From Manihot esculenta (lineage: Eukaryota; Streptophyta; Magnoliopsida; Malpighiales; Euphorbiaceae), in the NCBI RefSeq assembly GCF_001659605.2, contig NC_035164.2, forward strand, positions 12,730,873-12,794,872: 64,000 bases of DNA, in the 5' to 3' direction. Below, one piece after another: positions 14,601 through 26,175 of this stretch. The translations under genes and the position numbers were made by a program. The notes beneath the pieces were generated by a model that was not told the origin of the DNA, ran no database searches, and worked only from the letters and a program-made list of their open reading frames with translations. The number at the start of each line of letters is the position of its first letter. Within the stretch, counting starts at the first letter, position 1.

Positions 14601-16690
14601 TGTTTTTGGCTTTAAACAAATTAAAGTGAACAATTAAAGTTTTATTTTAATTCAACGTTTAAATAAATGATTACTAATATATAACAAGTTTGTTTAAAAT
14701 ATATAAGTATAAGATTTTTGGATAAGAAAGGTACTTTGTTTGTTTTGCGCCACATTATTTCTTTTTTAATGTTCTTGACTTTAAAATAATTAAAGTTAAC
14801 AATTAAACTTTTATTTTAATTAAATATTTAAATAAATGATTTCTAATATATAACAAATTTGTTTATAATGTATAAGCGTAATATTTTAGGGTAAGCAAGG
14901 CACCATCATTTATTTTGGACCAATCGTTTCTTTTTTAATATTCTTGACTTTAAGCTAATTCAAGTGAAAATTAAAATTTTATTTTAATTGAACATTTGAT
15001 TAAATGATTACTAATAGATAACAAACCTATTTACAATGTATAAGTATAATATTTTAGGGTAAGAAAAGCACTGTCGTTTATTTTGGTCCACATCGTTTCT
15101 TTTTTAATGTTCTTCACTTTAAACTAATTAAACAAGTTTTATTTTAATTGAATATTTGGAAAAATAACTACTAATAATTATTTTTTTTTAAATGTATGAG
15201 TATAATATTTTGGGGTAAGAAAGGCACGTCGTTTATTTTGCACCCATCATTTCTTTTTTAATTTTCAGGCACTGTCGCTTAGTTTGCGCCCAATCGTTTC
15301 TTTTTTAATGTTCTTCACTTTAAACTAATTAAACAATTTTATTTTAATTGAATATTTGAATAAATAATTACTTATAATTATTATATTTTGTTTAAAATGT
15401 ATGAGTATAATATTTTGGGTAAGAAAGGCACTGTCGTTTATTGCGTGCCCCATTGTTTCTTTTTTTAATGTTCTTGACTTTAAACTAATTAAAGTGAAGA
15501 ATTAAAGTTTTATTTTAATTGAATATTTGAATGAATGGTTACTAATGAATAACAATTTTGTTTATAGTTTATGTGTATATTATTTTGGGGTAAGAAAAGC
15601 ACTGTAGTTTATTTTGCGCCAATCATTTCTTTTTTAATGTTCAGGCACTGTCGTTTATTTTGCGCCCTATCGTTTCTTTTTCAATGTTCTTGGCTTTAAA
15701 CTAATTAAAGTGAACAATTAAAGTTTTATTTTAATTCAACATTTAAATAAATGATTACTAATATATAACAAGTTTGTTTAAAATATATAAGTATATGGTT
15801 TTGGGATAAGAAAGGCACTTTGTTTGTTTTGCACCACATTATTTCTTTTTTAATGTTCTTGACTTTAAAATAATTAAAGTTAACAATTAAATTTTTATTT
15901 TAATTAAATATTTGAATAAATGATTTCTAATATATAACAAATTTGTTTATAATGTATAAGTGTAATACTTTAGGGTAAGCAAGGCACCGTCATTTATTTT
16001 GGAACAATCGATTCTTTTTTAATGTTCTTGAGTTCAAGCTAATTGAAGTGAAAATTAAAATTTTATTTTAATTGAACATTTGATTAAATGATTACTAATA
16101 GATAACAAATTTGTTTACAATGTATAAGTATAATATTTTAGGGTAAGAAAAGCATTGTTGTTTATTTTGGTCCCAATCGTTTCTTTTTTAATGTTCTTGA
16201 CTTTAAACTAATTAAACAAGTTTTATTTTAATTGAATATTTGAAAAAATAATTACTAATAATTATTATATTTTTTTAAAAATGTATTAGTATAATATTTT
16301 ATGGTAAGAAAGACACGTCGTTTATTTTGCACCCATCATTTCGTTTTAAATGTTCAGGCACTGTCGCTTATTTTGCGCCCAATCGTTTCTTTTTTAATGT
16401 TCTTGACTTTAAACTAATTAAACAATTTTATTTTAATTGAATATTTTAATAAATAATTACTTATAATTATTATATTTTGTTTAAAATGTATGAGTATAAT
16501 ATTTTGGGGAAGAAAGGCACTGTCGTTTATTTCGCGCTCCATTGTTTCTTTTTTTAATGTTCTTGACTTTAAACTAATTAAAGTGAACAATTAAATTTTT
16601 ATTTTAATTGAATATTTGAATAAATGATTACTAATGAATAATAATCTTGTTTATAATTTATGAGTATAATATTTTGGGGTAAGAAAAGCA
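11648..16690. repeat. 2169-bp satellite higher-order repeat, ~2.3 copies
   Basis: Distinctive variants recur about 2169 bp apart: AACAAACCTA at 12851 and 15021, and the stretch around 12012-12248 again at 14181-14417. The copies differ by many substitutions and by indels. The first copy has an extra TTTCATTTC-type duplication near 13085-13105 and a deletion near 13522. It is therefore older than the neighbouring 1375-bp array. A third, more diverged copy fades out near 16690. No genes are seen. Confidence 0.8.
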
Positions 16691-17863
16691 CTGTCGTTTA
16701 TTTTGCGCCCCCATCGTTTCTTTTTTAATGTTCTTGACTTTGAAATAATTAAAGAGAAAAATTAAACTTTTATTTTAATTAAATATTTGAATAAATGATT
16801 ACAAATATATAACAATTTTGTTTATAATGTGTAAGTGTGATATTTTAGGATAAGTTAGTCACTGTCATTTATTTTTGACTAATTGTTTTTTTTTAATGTT
16901 CTTAACTTTATACTAATTAAAGTGAACTATTAAAGTTTTATTTTAATTGAATATTTGAATAAATGATTACTAATAAATAATAATTTTCTTTATAGAGTAT
17001 AATTATAATATTTTGAGGTAAGAAAGGCACTGTTGTTTATTTCGCGCCCCATCATTTTTTTTAACGTTCTTGACTTTTAACTAATTAAAGTAAACAATTA
17101 AAATTTTTTTTAATTGAATATTTGAATAAATAATTACTAATGAATAAAAATATTGCTTATAATGTATGAGTATAATATTTTGGGATAAGAAAGGCACTGT
17201 CATTTATTTTGCCCCCTATCGTTTCTTTTTTTATTTTCTTGACTTTGAAATAATTAAAGAGAACAATTAAACTTTTTTAATTAAATATTTGAATAAATGA
17301 TTACAAATATATAACAATTTTGTTTATAATATGTAAGTATGATATTTTAGGGTAAGTAAGCCACTGTCATTTATTTTGGACTCATTATTTTTTTTTTAAT
17401 GTTCTTCACTTTAAACTAATTAAAGTGAACTATTAAAGTTTTATTTTAATTGAATATTTGAATAAATGATTACTAATAAATAAAAATTTTCTTTATAGAG
17501 TATAATTATAATATTTTGGGGTAAGAAAGGCACTGTCATTTATTTCGCGCCCCATCGTTTTTTTTTTTTTTAATGTTCTTGACTTTAAACTAATTAAAGT
17601 AAACAATTAAAATTTTATTTTAATTGAATATTTGAATAAATTATTACTAATGAATAACAATTTTGCTTATAATGTATGAGTATAATATTTTGGGGTAAGA
17701 AAGACACTATCGTTTATTTTGCGGCCCATGGTTTCTTTTTTAATGTTCTTGACATTAAACTAATTAAACAAGTTTTATTTTAATTGAATATTTAAATAAA
17801 TAATTACTAATAATTATTATATTTTGTTTAAAATATATGAGTATAATATTTTGTTGTAAGAAA
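16691..17863. repeat. Satellite array left of the copia insertion
   Basis: The monomers continue without a break to the copia target site. The block 15588-17863 is repeated on the other side of the copia element (22707 to about 24965). For example, GGAACAATCGATTC lies at 16001 and again at 23110. Removing the 4.84-kb element gives a tandem period of about 2276 bp. The last five bases, AGAAA (17859-17863), form the left target-site duplication. Confidence 0.85.
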
Positions 17864-18142
17864 TATTAAGGATAAAGACTAACTATAACAGTTTTATCTA
17901 TTTTTAAGTATTTGAGTTATAGCTATATACTTATCTTGTATTTAGTTAGTTGTAGATATTAAGGATAAAGACTAACTATAACAGTTTTATCTATTTTTAG
18001 TATTTGAGTTATAGCTGTATACTTATTTTTAGTATTTGAGTTATAGCTATATACTTATCTTATATTTAGTTAGTTGTAGACTTGTATTATATAAGTTTCT
18101 GTAATACGTTCAGTAAATAATACAAAAACCCTTTTCTCTATA
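17864..18142 (+). repeat. Copia 5' LTR (279 bp)
   Basis: Starts TATTAAGG and ends CTCTATA, immediately before the primer site. It holds an internal partial duplication: a unit of about 93 bp beginning TATTAAGGATAAAG is repeated at 17957, and a TTTTTAGTATTTGAG block is repeated again. A TATA-like TTATATAAG lies near 18088. It differs from the 3' LTR at one base (A here, G there, at LTR position 12). Confidence 0.94.
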
Positions 18143-18154
18143 TGGTATCAGAGC
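18143..18154 (+). other. Copia primer-binding site, initiator tRNA-Met type
   Basis: TGGTATCAGAGC lies directly against the 5' LTR end. It is the usual plant copia primer site, complementary to the 3' end of initiator tRNA-Met. Confidence 0.93.
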
Positions 18155-18205
18155 CGCAATCTGCTCTCACGAGTTTTCTGATCCAATTTTCTTAAATTTT
18201 AATCA

Positions 18206-18424
18206 ATGGCTTCGTCATCTATTACTGTTATTCAATTAAATGCTCCAACGCATTTTCCTATTAAACTTACTCAGGAGAATTTTCCTGTTTGGAGAAAACA
18301 GATTCAATCAACCTTAATTGGTCTTGATTTACTTGATTTTATTGATGGTTCACGGGTTGCACCATCACAATTTCTTTCTGAAAAAGACAAAACAGCCAAC
18401 CCAGCTTTCGCCTTATGGTTTTGA
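18206..18424 (+). pseudogene. Copia polyprotein, N-terminal gag segment, cut by TGA
   Basis: The first 72 codons of the copia polyprotein. They begin at an ATG 52 bases after the primer site and open with a short Ser/Thr-rich stretch and a region typical of the plant copia gag N-terminus (NAPTHFPIKLTQENFPVWR). The frame ends at a TGA (18422-18424) and continues unchanged in the same frame behind it, so this is a nonsense break in one long gag-pol frame. Family role: gag forms the cytoplasmic particle that packages element RNA. As it stands, only a short N-terminal peptide would be made. Confidence 0.85.
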
Positions 18425-18436
18425 CAAGATCAAATC

Positions 18437-20392
18437 TTGATCAGTGCTCTTTTAGGAAGTTGTTCCGATACTATTCAACCCTTGATTTCTTCAGCCAATA
18501 CTGCCAAAGAAGCATGGGATCGGCTTCACCAGAGTTTTGCTAATGTTTCTCGTTTTAGAATTTTGTCCTTAAAGACTAAATTAGCACAGAACTCTAAGGG
18601 AACCAAACCGATTGCTGTTTTTCTCAATGAGATGAGGGCTATTGCAGATGAGCTTGCTCTTACCCAGAATCCGGTGAGTGATGATGATTTAATTGTTTAT
18701 ATTATCACGCGATTGGGAGATGATTACAGTCCCATAGTTGCTGCGTTAAAAGTTTGTGAAACCCCAATAACCTTTTCTGATCTCTTTGAAAAACTTACTG
18801 ATCATGAACGATCCTTACAAGAAAAAGATTCCACAACTGTTTCAGCTACGTCACAAGTGATTGCTACTGTCAATTACACTCAACGTTCTAGAGGGCGTTC
18901 ACAAAATCAGAATGGCAATTATAATCGATCTCCACAAAACTACAATTATTCTGGAAATCAACGTGGTGGTCGTGGTTCTTACTCTGGTGGTCGAGGTCGC
19001 GGTTCTTATCGACCTAATGTGGTATGTCAATTTTGTGAATATACTGGGCATACTACTGCTGAATGTCGCAAATTGGCTCGCTTTCTTAAGGAGAATAATA
19101 TGTCTTTGAAGACTGATACCTCTCATTCTTTAGCACCGATACCTGCAGTTAATGTTACTTCAGCTATGGCTGCTTCTTCTCCACAACAATGGTTGTTTGA
19201 TAGCGGAGCTTCTCATCATGTTGTGTCGAATCCAGCTTCTTTGCAAAGCTATTCTGACTATGGAGGTCCTGAGGAAGTACAACTTGGTGATGGTAAAACG
19301 CTTGCTGTATCACATACTGGTTTTGTGCAAATTCCTGCTTACTCTAAGAATTTATCATTGCCTAATGTGTTATGTGTGCCTAATCTGCGCAAGAATTTAG
19401 TTTCAATTGCTAAGTTATGTCGCACTAATCATGTTTCTGTGGAATTTTTTCCATCTTATTTTGTTGTGAAGGATCTGTACACGGGGGCGTCTCTGCTACG
19501 GGGAGAGAACATTGATGATATCTACTGTGCAAGTTTTTCCAGAGTTAATTCTCAACGTCCTCAGCTGAATGTTACTACTCGGTGTCTGTCTTTGCTTTCT
19601 GAATGGCATCATAAGCTTGGTCATCCCAACAATAAAGTCTTTTTGTTAGTACTTCGAAATATTGGTCTTCAGTCTATGTCTAACTATGTTTCTAGTTTTC
19701 ATTGTACTTCCTGCTCTATGAGCAAGAGTCATAAATTACCGTTTTCTGAGAATTCTCTTGTTAGTAATAAGCCTTTGCAACTTGTTTATTCCGATGTTTG
19801 GGGTCCTACACAAAAATCTATTGATGGCTATGAGTATTACGTTACATTTATTGATCACTATTCTAAGTATGTTTGGCTATATCCCATGAAGAAGAAATCT
19901 GATACTCATGATTTGTTTATTCACTTTCAGAAATTGGTTGAAAATTATTTTCACACTAAAATTATTTCTGTGTTCACTGATAATGGTGGGGAGTATCAAA
20001 AGCTTAAGCATCATTTTTTGTCTTGTGGTATTTCACATTATACAACACCTCCACATACGCCAGAGCATAATGGTACTGCTGAATGTCGTCATCGCTCAAT
20101 AGTTGAAACAGGTCTTGCTATGTTACAATTTTCGTCTTTACCTTCTAATTATTGGTCTCATGCTTTCCAGGCTGCTGTTTATTTGCTCAATCGGTTGCCT
20201 TCATCCGCTATTTCATTTCAAACACCTTTCTCTAGATTGTTTGGTATGTCTCATAATTTTAAGAGATTGAAATCTTTTGGTTGTCTTTGTTTTCCATGGC
20301 TAAGGCCATATAATAATTCTAAACTTCAGTGTCGTTCATTGCCTTGTATTTTTCTTGGATATTCTCCAACTCAATCTGCATACAAATGTTAA
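18437..20392 (+). pseudogene. Copia gag-protease-integrase segment
   Basis: A 651-codon open stretch in the same frame as the pieces before and after it. Seen in order: the gag UBN2-type region (about residues 20-120); an RGG-rich basic linker (about 155-190); a CCHC zinc knuckle C-x2-C-x4-H-x4-C at 197-210; aspartic protease motif DSGAS at 255-259; the integrase zinc-binding domain with H392, H396 and later CxxC (WHHKLGHPN); and the integrase core with acidic residues near D453 (YSDVWG), D515 (FTDNGGE) and E549 (after the NG of TPEHNG). The segment ends at TAA (20390-20392). The ATG here is only the first Met after the upstream stop, so it is not a natural start. Role: RNA packaging, polyprotein cleavage and integration. 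Confidence 0.9.
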
Positions 20393-20410
20393 GATCCAAA
20401 GGCTAATCGT

Positions 20411-22441
20411 TTGTATTTGTCTCGTCATGTTCAATTTGTTGAGCATATTTTTCCATCTGAAACTTGCACTAGTTCTCATCAATTTACAGATTATTTTCGA
20501 GATGCTTCTTGTACAGGTTCGGCACAACAACAAAATTCATCACCTGTTGCACCAACTGTAGTTGCTTCGGTTCCATTGGCAATTTCTATTCCAAGTGATT
20601 CTGATTTGTTGGTTTCGAGTACTGGTTCAGAATCTATTACAGCATTATCAGCAGAATCTGATCAATCTGCCATGCCATTAATTAGTACTGAGACTCAACA
20701 AGTTGAACCTTTGATGACTGAATCTTCTACTGCTGATTTAGATTTGCCACTACCGATTGTTTCACAAGACTCAATTCCAGCTCCTGTACAACGGCAGCAG
20801 CGACAAAGGAAGCCTAACTCAAAGTATTTTAATTCTTCTTTTGTTAATCTTACAACTAAATATCCTTTACAGGATACACTCGAGCCAAGAACAGTTAAAC
20901 AAGCTCTGGCAAGTTCACTTTGGCGGCAGGCGATGGATTCAGAGTACAATGCTCTTTTGCAAAATAAAACTTGGGAGTTGGTTCCGAGAGACAAACATCA
21001 TCTTATTAGTTGCAAATGGGTGTTTCGGATTAAGCGTAAACTGGATGGTACTATTGATAAGTACAAGGCACGTTTGGTTGCCAAAGGATTTCTTCAGGAA
21101 CCTGGGCGTGATTATTTTGATACATTTAGTCCGGTTACAAAACTGGTCACAATTCGGGTAGTTCTTACTCTTGCAATTTCTAAAGGATGGCAGTTAAGGC
21201 AATTGGATGTAAATAATGCCTTTTTACATGGCACACTTTATGAAGATGTCTACATGCAGCAACCTCCAGGATATGTGCAACCTGAGTTTTCTGATTATGT
21301 TTGCAAACTGAAGAAGTCTCTTTATGGTTTGAAACAGGCTCCACGAGCTTGGTATCTTGAACTTACTTCTTTTTTGCTCAAACTTGGTTTTCGCAAATCA
21401 AATGCTGATGCGTCCTTGTTTATTTTTTCCTCCAATGGGATTACTGCATATTTTCTAGTATATGTTGATGATATTGTACTTACAGGTAATAACAATCATT
21501 TTCTGAATACCTGTGTACAGAAGCTATCTGCTCAGTTCTCTATCAAAGATTTGGGAATATTAAATCATTTTTTGGGGGTTGAAGTAATTTCTACAGCTGC
21601 AGGATTATTTCTTTCGCAACATCGACATATTGCTAATTTGTTAGAGCGATTTGATATGGCTGGAGCTAAAGAGGTGAATACTCCTATGTCTACAGGAGAC
21701 AAGCTGATATTAAATGATGGTTCTAGTTCGACTGATTCCACTGTATATCGCCAAATTGTTGGATCTCTTCAATATTTGGCAATTACGCGTCCTGATGTTT
21801 CTTTTGCAGTGAATCGGCTGTCACAGTTTATGCATGCACCGACGCAAACTCATCTTCAAGCACTGAAACGTGTTTTGCGATATCTCAAAGGAACCATACA
21901 TTATGGCTTATTTCTCAATCGAAATTCTACTCATACTCTATCTGCCTTCTCTGATTCTGATTGGGGTGGTGCCCTTGATAATGGGCGGTCTACAACTGCT
22001 TATGTTCTATATCTTGGTTCTAATATTATCTCTTGGAAATCTAGTCGGCAAAAGACTGTCTCACGATCTTCTACAGAGGCTGAGTACAAAGCCTTAGCCA
22101 ATGCTGCAGCAGAGGTATTTTGGGTTCAAAGTTTATTACAAGATTTGGGAGCACCAATATCACAACCACCAGTCCTTCATTGTGATAATCTTGGTGCGAC
22201 TTACTTCTGCGCCAATCCAATCTATCATACTAGGATGAAGCTTCTTGCACTGGATTACCATTTTGTTCGCGAGAAAATTAATGCTGGACAGTTAAGGGTT
22301 CTTCACATAAGTTCAAAAGATCAAGTTGCTGATGTGCTTACAAAGGCTTTGGGAAGAACTCAGTTTTGTTACTTTAGAACCAAGATTGGAGTCTCCAATG
22401 GCGCTTCAATCTTGCGGGGGCGTATTAAGGATAGAGACTAA
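20411..22441 (+). pseudogene. Copia integrase C-terminal linker, reverse transcriptase and RNase H segment
   Basis: A 676-codon open stretch in the same frame. It opens with the end of the integrase region and a Ser/Gln-rich low-complexity linker (about residues 30-135). Reverse transcriptase of RVT_2 type follows: [12 protein letters not shown] near 200, the FSPVTKL block, [10 protein letters not shown], and the catalytic YVDD at 351-354. RNase H follows, with DSDW at 515-518, [10 protein letters not shown] and the terminal DVLTKAL. The frame ends inside the first bases of the 3' LTR, as is common in copia elements. All catalytic motifs I looked for are present, so the stop codons look like the only obvious lesions. 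Confidence 0.92.
22412..22422 (+). other. Copia polypurine tract
   Basis: TTGCGGGGGCG lies directly before the 3' LTR start. This is where the plus-strand DNA primer would form. It lies inside the end of the coding frame. Confidence 0.8.
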
Positions 22442-22701
22442 CTATAACAGTTTTATCTATTTTTAAGTATTTGAGTTATAGCTATATACTTATCTTGTAT
22501 TTAGTTAGTTGTAGATATTAAGGATAAAGACTAACTATAACAGTTTTATCTATTTTTAGTATTTGAGTTATAGCTGTATACTTATTTTTAGTATTTGAGT
22601 TATAGCTATATACTTATCTTATATTTAGTTAGTTGTAGACTTGTATTATATAAGTTTCTGTAATACGTTCAGTAAATAATACAAAAACCCTTTTCTCTAT
22701 A
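22423..22701 (+). repeat. Copia 3' LTR (279 bp)
   Basis: Same length and ends as the 5' LTR (TATTAAGG...CTCTATA), with one base different. It is followed by the AGAAA target duplication (22702-22706), after which the satellite resumes in phase. Confidence 0.94.
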
Positions 22702-22706
22702 AGAAA

Positions 22707-25700
22707 GGCACTGTCGTTTATTTTGCGCCCATCATTTCTTTTTTAATGTTTAGGCACTGTCATTTATTTTGCACCCTACCGTTTCTTTTTTAATGTTCTT
22801 GGCTTTAAACTAATTAAAGTGACCAATTAAAGTTTTATTTTACTTCAACATTTAAATAAATGATTACTAACATATAACAAGTTTGTTTAAAATATATAAG
22901 TATAAGGTTTTGGGATAAGAAAGGCACTTTGTTTGTTTTGCACCACATTATTTCTTTTTTAATGTTCTTGACTTTAAAATAATTAAAGTTAACAATTAAA
23001 TTTTTATTTTAATTAAATATTTGAATAAATAATTTCTAATATATAACAAATTTATTTATAATGTATAAGTGTAATATTTTAGGGTAAGCAAGGCACCGTC
23101 ATTTATTTTGGAACAATCGATTCTTTTTTAATGTTCTTGACTTCAAGCTAATTCAAGTGAAAATTAAAATTTTATTTTAATTGAACATTTGATTAAATGA
23201 TTACTAATAGATAACAAATTTGTTTACAATGTATAAGTATAATATTTTAGGGTAAGAAAAGCATTGTTGTTTATTTTGGTCCCAATCGTTTCTTTTTTAA
23301 TGTTCTTGACTTTAAACTAATTAAACAAGTTTTATTTTAATTGAATATTTGAAAAAATAATTACTAATAATTATTATATTTTTTTAAAAATGTATTAGTA
23401 TAATATTTTATGGTAAGAAAGACACGTCGTTTATTTTGTACCCATCATTTCGTTTTAAATGTTGAGGCACTGTCGCTTATTTTGCGCCCAATCGTTTCTT
23501 TTTTAATGTTCTTGACCTTAAACTAATTAAACAATTTTATTTTAATTGAATATTTTAATAAATAATTACTTATAATTATTATACTTTGTTTAAAATGTAT
23601 GAGTATAATATTTTGGGGAAGAAAGGCACTGTCGTTTATTTCGCTCTCCATTGTTTCTTTTTTTAATGTTCTTGACTTTAAACTAATTAAAGTGAACAAT
23701 TCAATTTTTATTTTAATTGAATATTTGAATAAATGATTACTAATGAATAATAATTTTGTTTATAATTTATGAGTATAATATTTTGGGGTAAGAAAAGCAC
23801 TGTCGTTTATTTTGCGCCCCATCGTTTCCTTTCTAATGTTCTTGACTTTGAAATAATTAAAGAGAAAAATTAAACTTTTATTTTAATTAAATATTTGAAT
23901 AAATGATTACAAATATATAACAATTTTGTTTATAATGTGTAAGTGTGATATTTTAGGATAAGTTAGTCACTGTCATTTATTTTTGACTCATTGTTTTTTT
24001 TTAATGTTCTTAACTTTATACTAATTAAAGTGAACTATTAAAGTTTTATTTTAATTGAATATTTGAATAAATGATTACTAATAAATAATAATTTTCTTTA
24101 TAGAGTATAATTATAATATTTTGAGGTAAGAAAGGCACTGTTGTTTATTTCGCGCCCCATCATTTTTTTTAACGTTCTTGACTTTAAACTAATTAAAGTA
24201 AACAATTAAAATTTTATTTTAATTGAATATTTGAATAAATAATTACTAATGAATAAAAATATTGCTTATAATGTATGAGTATAATATTTTGGGATAAGAA
24301 AGGCACTGTCGTTTATTTTGCGCCCTATCGTTTCTTTTTTTATTTTCTTGACTTTGAAATAATTAAAGAGAACAATTAAATTTTTTTAATTAAATATTTG
24401 AATAAATGATTACAAATTATAACAATTTTGTTTATAATATGTAAGTATGATATTTTAGGGTAAGTAAGCCACTGTCATTTATTTTGGACTCATTGTTTTT
24501 TTTTTAATGTTCTTCACTTTAAACTAATTAAAGTGAACTATTAAAGTTTTATTTTAATTGAATATTTGAATAAATGATTACTAATAAATAAAAATTTTCT
24601 TTATAGAGTATAATTATAATATTTTGGGGTAAGAAAGGCACTGTCATTTATTTCGCGCCCCATCGTTTTTTTTTTAATGTTCTTGACTTTAAACTAATTA
24701 AAGTAAACAATTAAAATTTTATTTTAATTTAATATTTGAATAAATTATTACTAATGAATAACAATTTTGCTTATAATGTATGAGTATAATATTTTGGGGT
24801 AAGAAAGACACTATCGTTTATTTTGCGGCCCATGGTTTCTTTTTTAATGTTCTTGACATTAAACTAATTAAACAAGTTTTATTTTAATTGAATATTTAAA
24901 TAAATAATTACTAATAATTATTATATTTTGTTTAAAATATATGAGTATAATATTTGGTTGTAAGAAAGGCACTGTCGTTTATTTTGTGCCCATCATTTCT
25001 TTTTTTAATGTTTAGGCACTGTCAAATATTTTGCGATCGTTTCTTTTTTAATGTTCTTTGCTTTAAACTAATTAAGGTGAACAATTAAAGTTTTATTTTA
25101 TTTCAACATTTAAATAAATGATTACTAATATATAACAAGTTTGTTTAAAATATATAAGTATAAGATTTTGGGATAAGAAAGGCACTGTGTTTATTTTGTG
25201 CCACATTATTTATTTTTTAATGTTCTTGACTTTAAAATAATTAAAGTTAACAATTAAACTTTTATTTTAATTAAATATTTGTATAAATGATTTCTAATAT
25301 ATAACAAATTTGTTTATAATGTATAAGTGTAATATTTTAGGGTAAGCAAGGCACCGTCATTTATTTTGGACCAATCGTTTCTTTTTTAATGTTTTTGACT
25401 TTAAGCTAATTCAAGTGAAAATTTAAATTTTATTTTAATTGAACATTTTATTAAATGATTAGTAATAGCAAATTGGTTTACAATGTATAAGTATAATATT
25501 TTATGGTAAGAAAAGCACTGTCGTTTATTTTGGTCCCCATCGTTTCTTTTTTAATATTCTTGACATTAAACTAATTAAACAAGTTTTATTTTTTTTTAAT
25601 ATTTGATTAAATAATTACTAATAATTTATATATATATATATTTTTAAAATGTATGAGTATAATATTTTGGAGTATGAACCCATCATTTCTTTTTTAATAT

Positions 25701-26175
25701 TCAGGCACTGTCGTTTATTTTGCGTCCCTCCGTTTCTTTTTTAATGTTCTTGTCTTTAAACTAATTCAAGTGAAAATTAAAATTTTATTTTAATTCAACA
25801 TTTGATTAAATGAATACTAATAGATAACAAATTTGTTTATAATGTATAAGTATAATATTTTAGGGTAAGAAAAGCACTGTTGTTTATTTTGGTCCCATCG
25901 TTTCTTTTTTACTGTTCTTGACTTTAAACTAATTAAACAAGTTTTATTTTAATTGAATATTTGAATAAATAGTTACTAATAATTATTATATTTTGTTTAA
26001 AATGTATGAGTATAATATTTGGGGTAAGAAAGACACGTCATTTATTTTGCACCCATCATTTCTTTTGAAATGTTCAGGCACTGTCGCTTATTTTGCGCCC
26101 AATCGTTTCTTTTTTAATGTTCTTGACTTTAAACTAATTAAACAATTTTATTTCAATTGAATATTTGAATAAAAA
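22707..26175. repeat. Satellite array between copia and the Tekay-like element
   Basis: The monomers resume in phase after the copia element. The first 2.26 kb repeat the block left of the element (see 16691-17863), and a further copy starts near 24966. A short AT dinucleotide run lies near 25628-25642. The final bases AAAAA (26171-26175) are the left target duplication of the next element. No genes are seen. Confidence 0.9.

Larger units (their letters stand above)
17864..22701 (+). mobile_element. Ty1/copia LTR retrotransposon, young, with two nonsense codons
   Basis: A complete 4838-bp element inside satellite DNA, flanked by the 5-bp target duplication AGAAA (17859-17863 and 22702-22706). 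It has two 279-bp LTRs, a primer site, a gag-pol frame in copia order (gag, protease, integrase, reverse transcriptase, RNase H) and a G-rich polypurine tract. The LTRs differ at one position I could see, which indicates a recent insertion. The LTR ends are TA...TA rather than TG...CA. Both breaks in the coding frame are stop codons, not frameshifts. The short LTR suggests an Ale- or Ivana-like lineage, which I cannot settle. Confidence 0.95.

Noticed and set aside
18143..18154. A tRNA gene at the TGGTATCAGAGC sites
   Set aside because: Only the 12-13 bases complementary to the tRNA 3' end are present, as expected for primer sites. No tRNA fold surrounds them.
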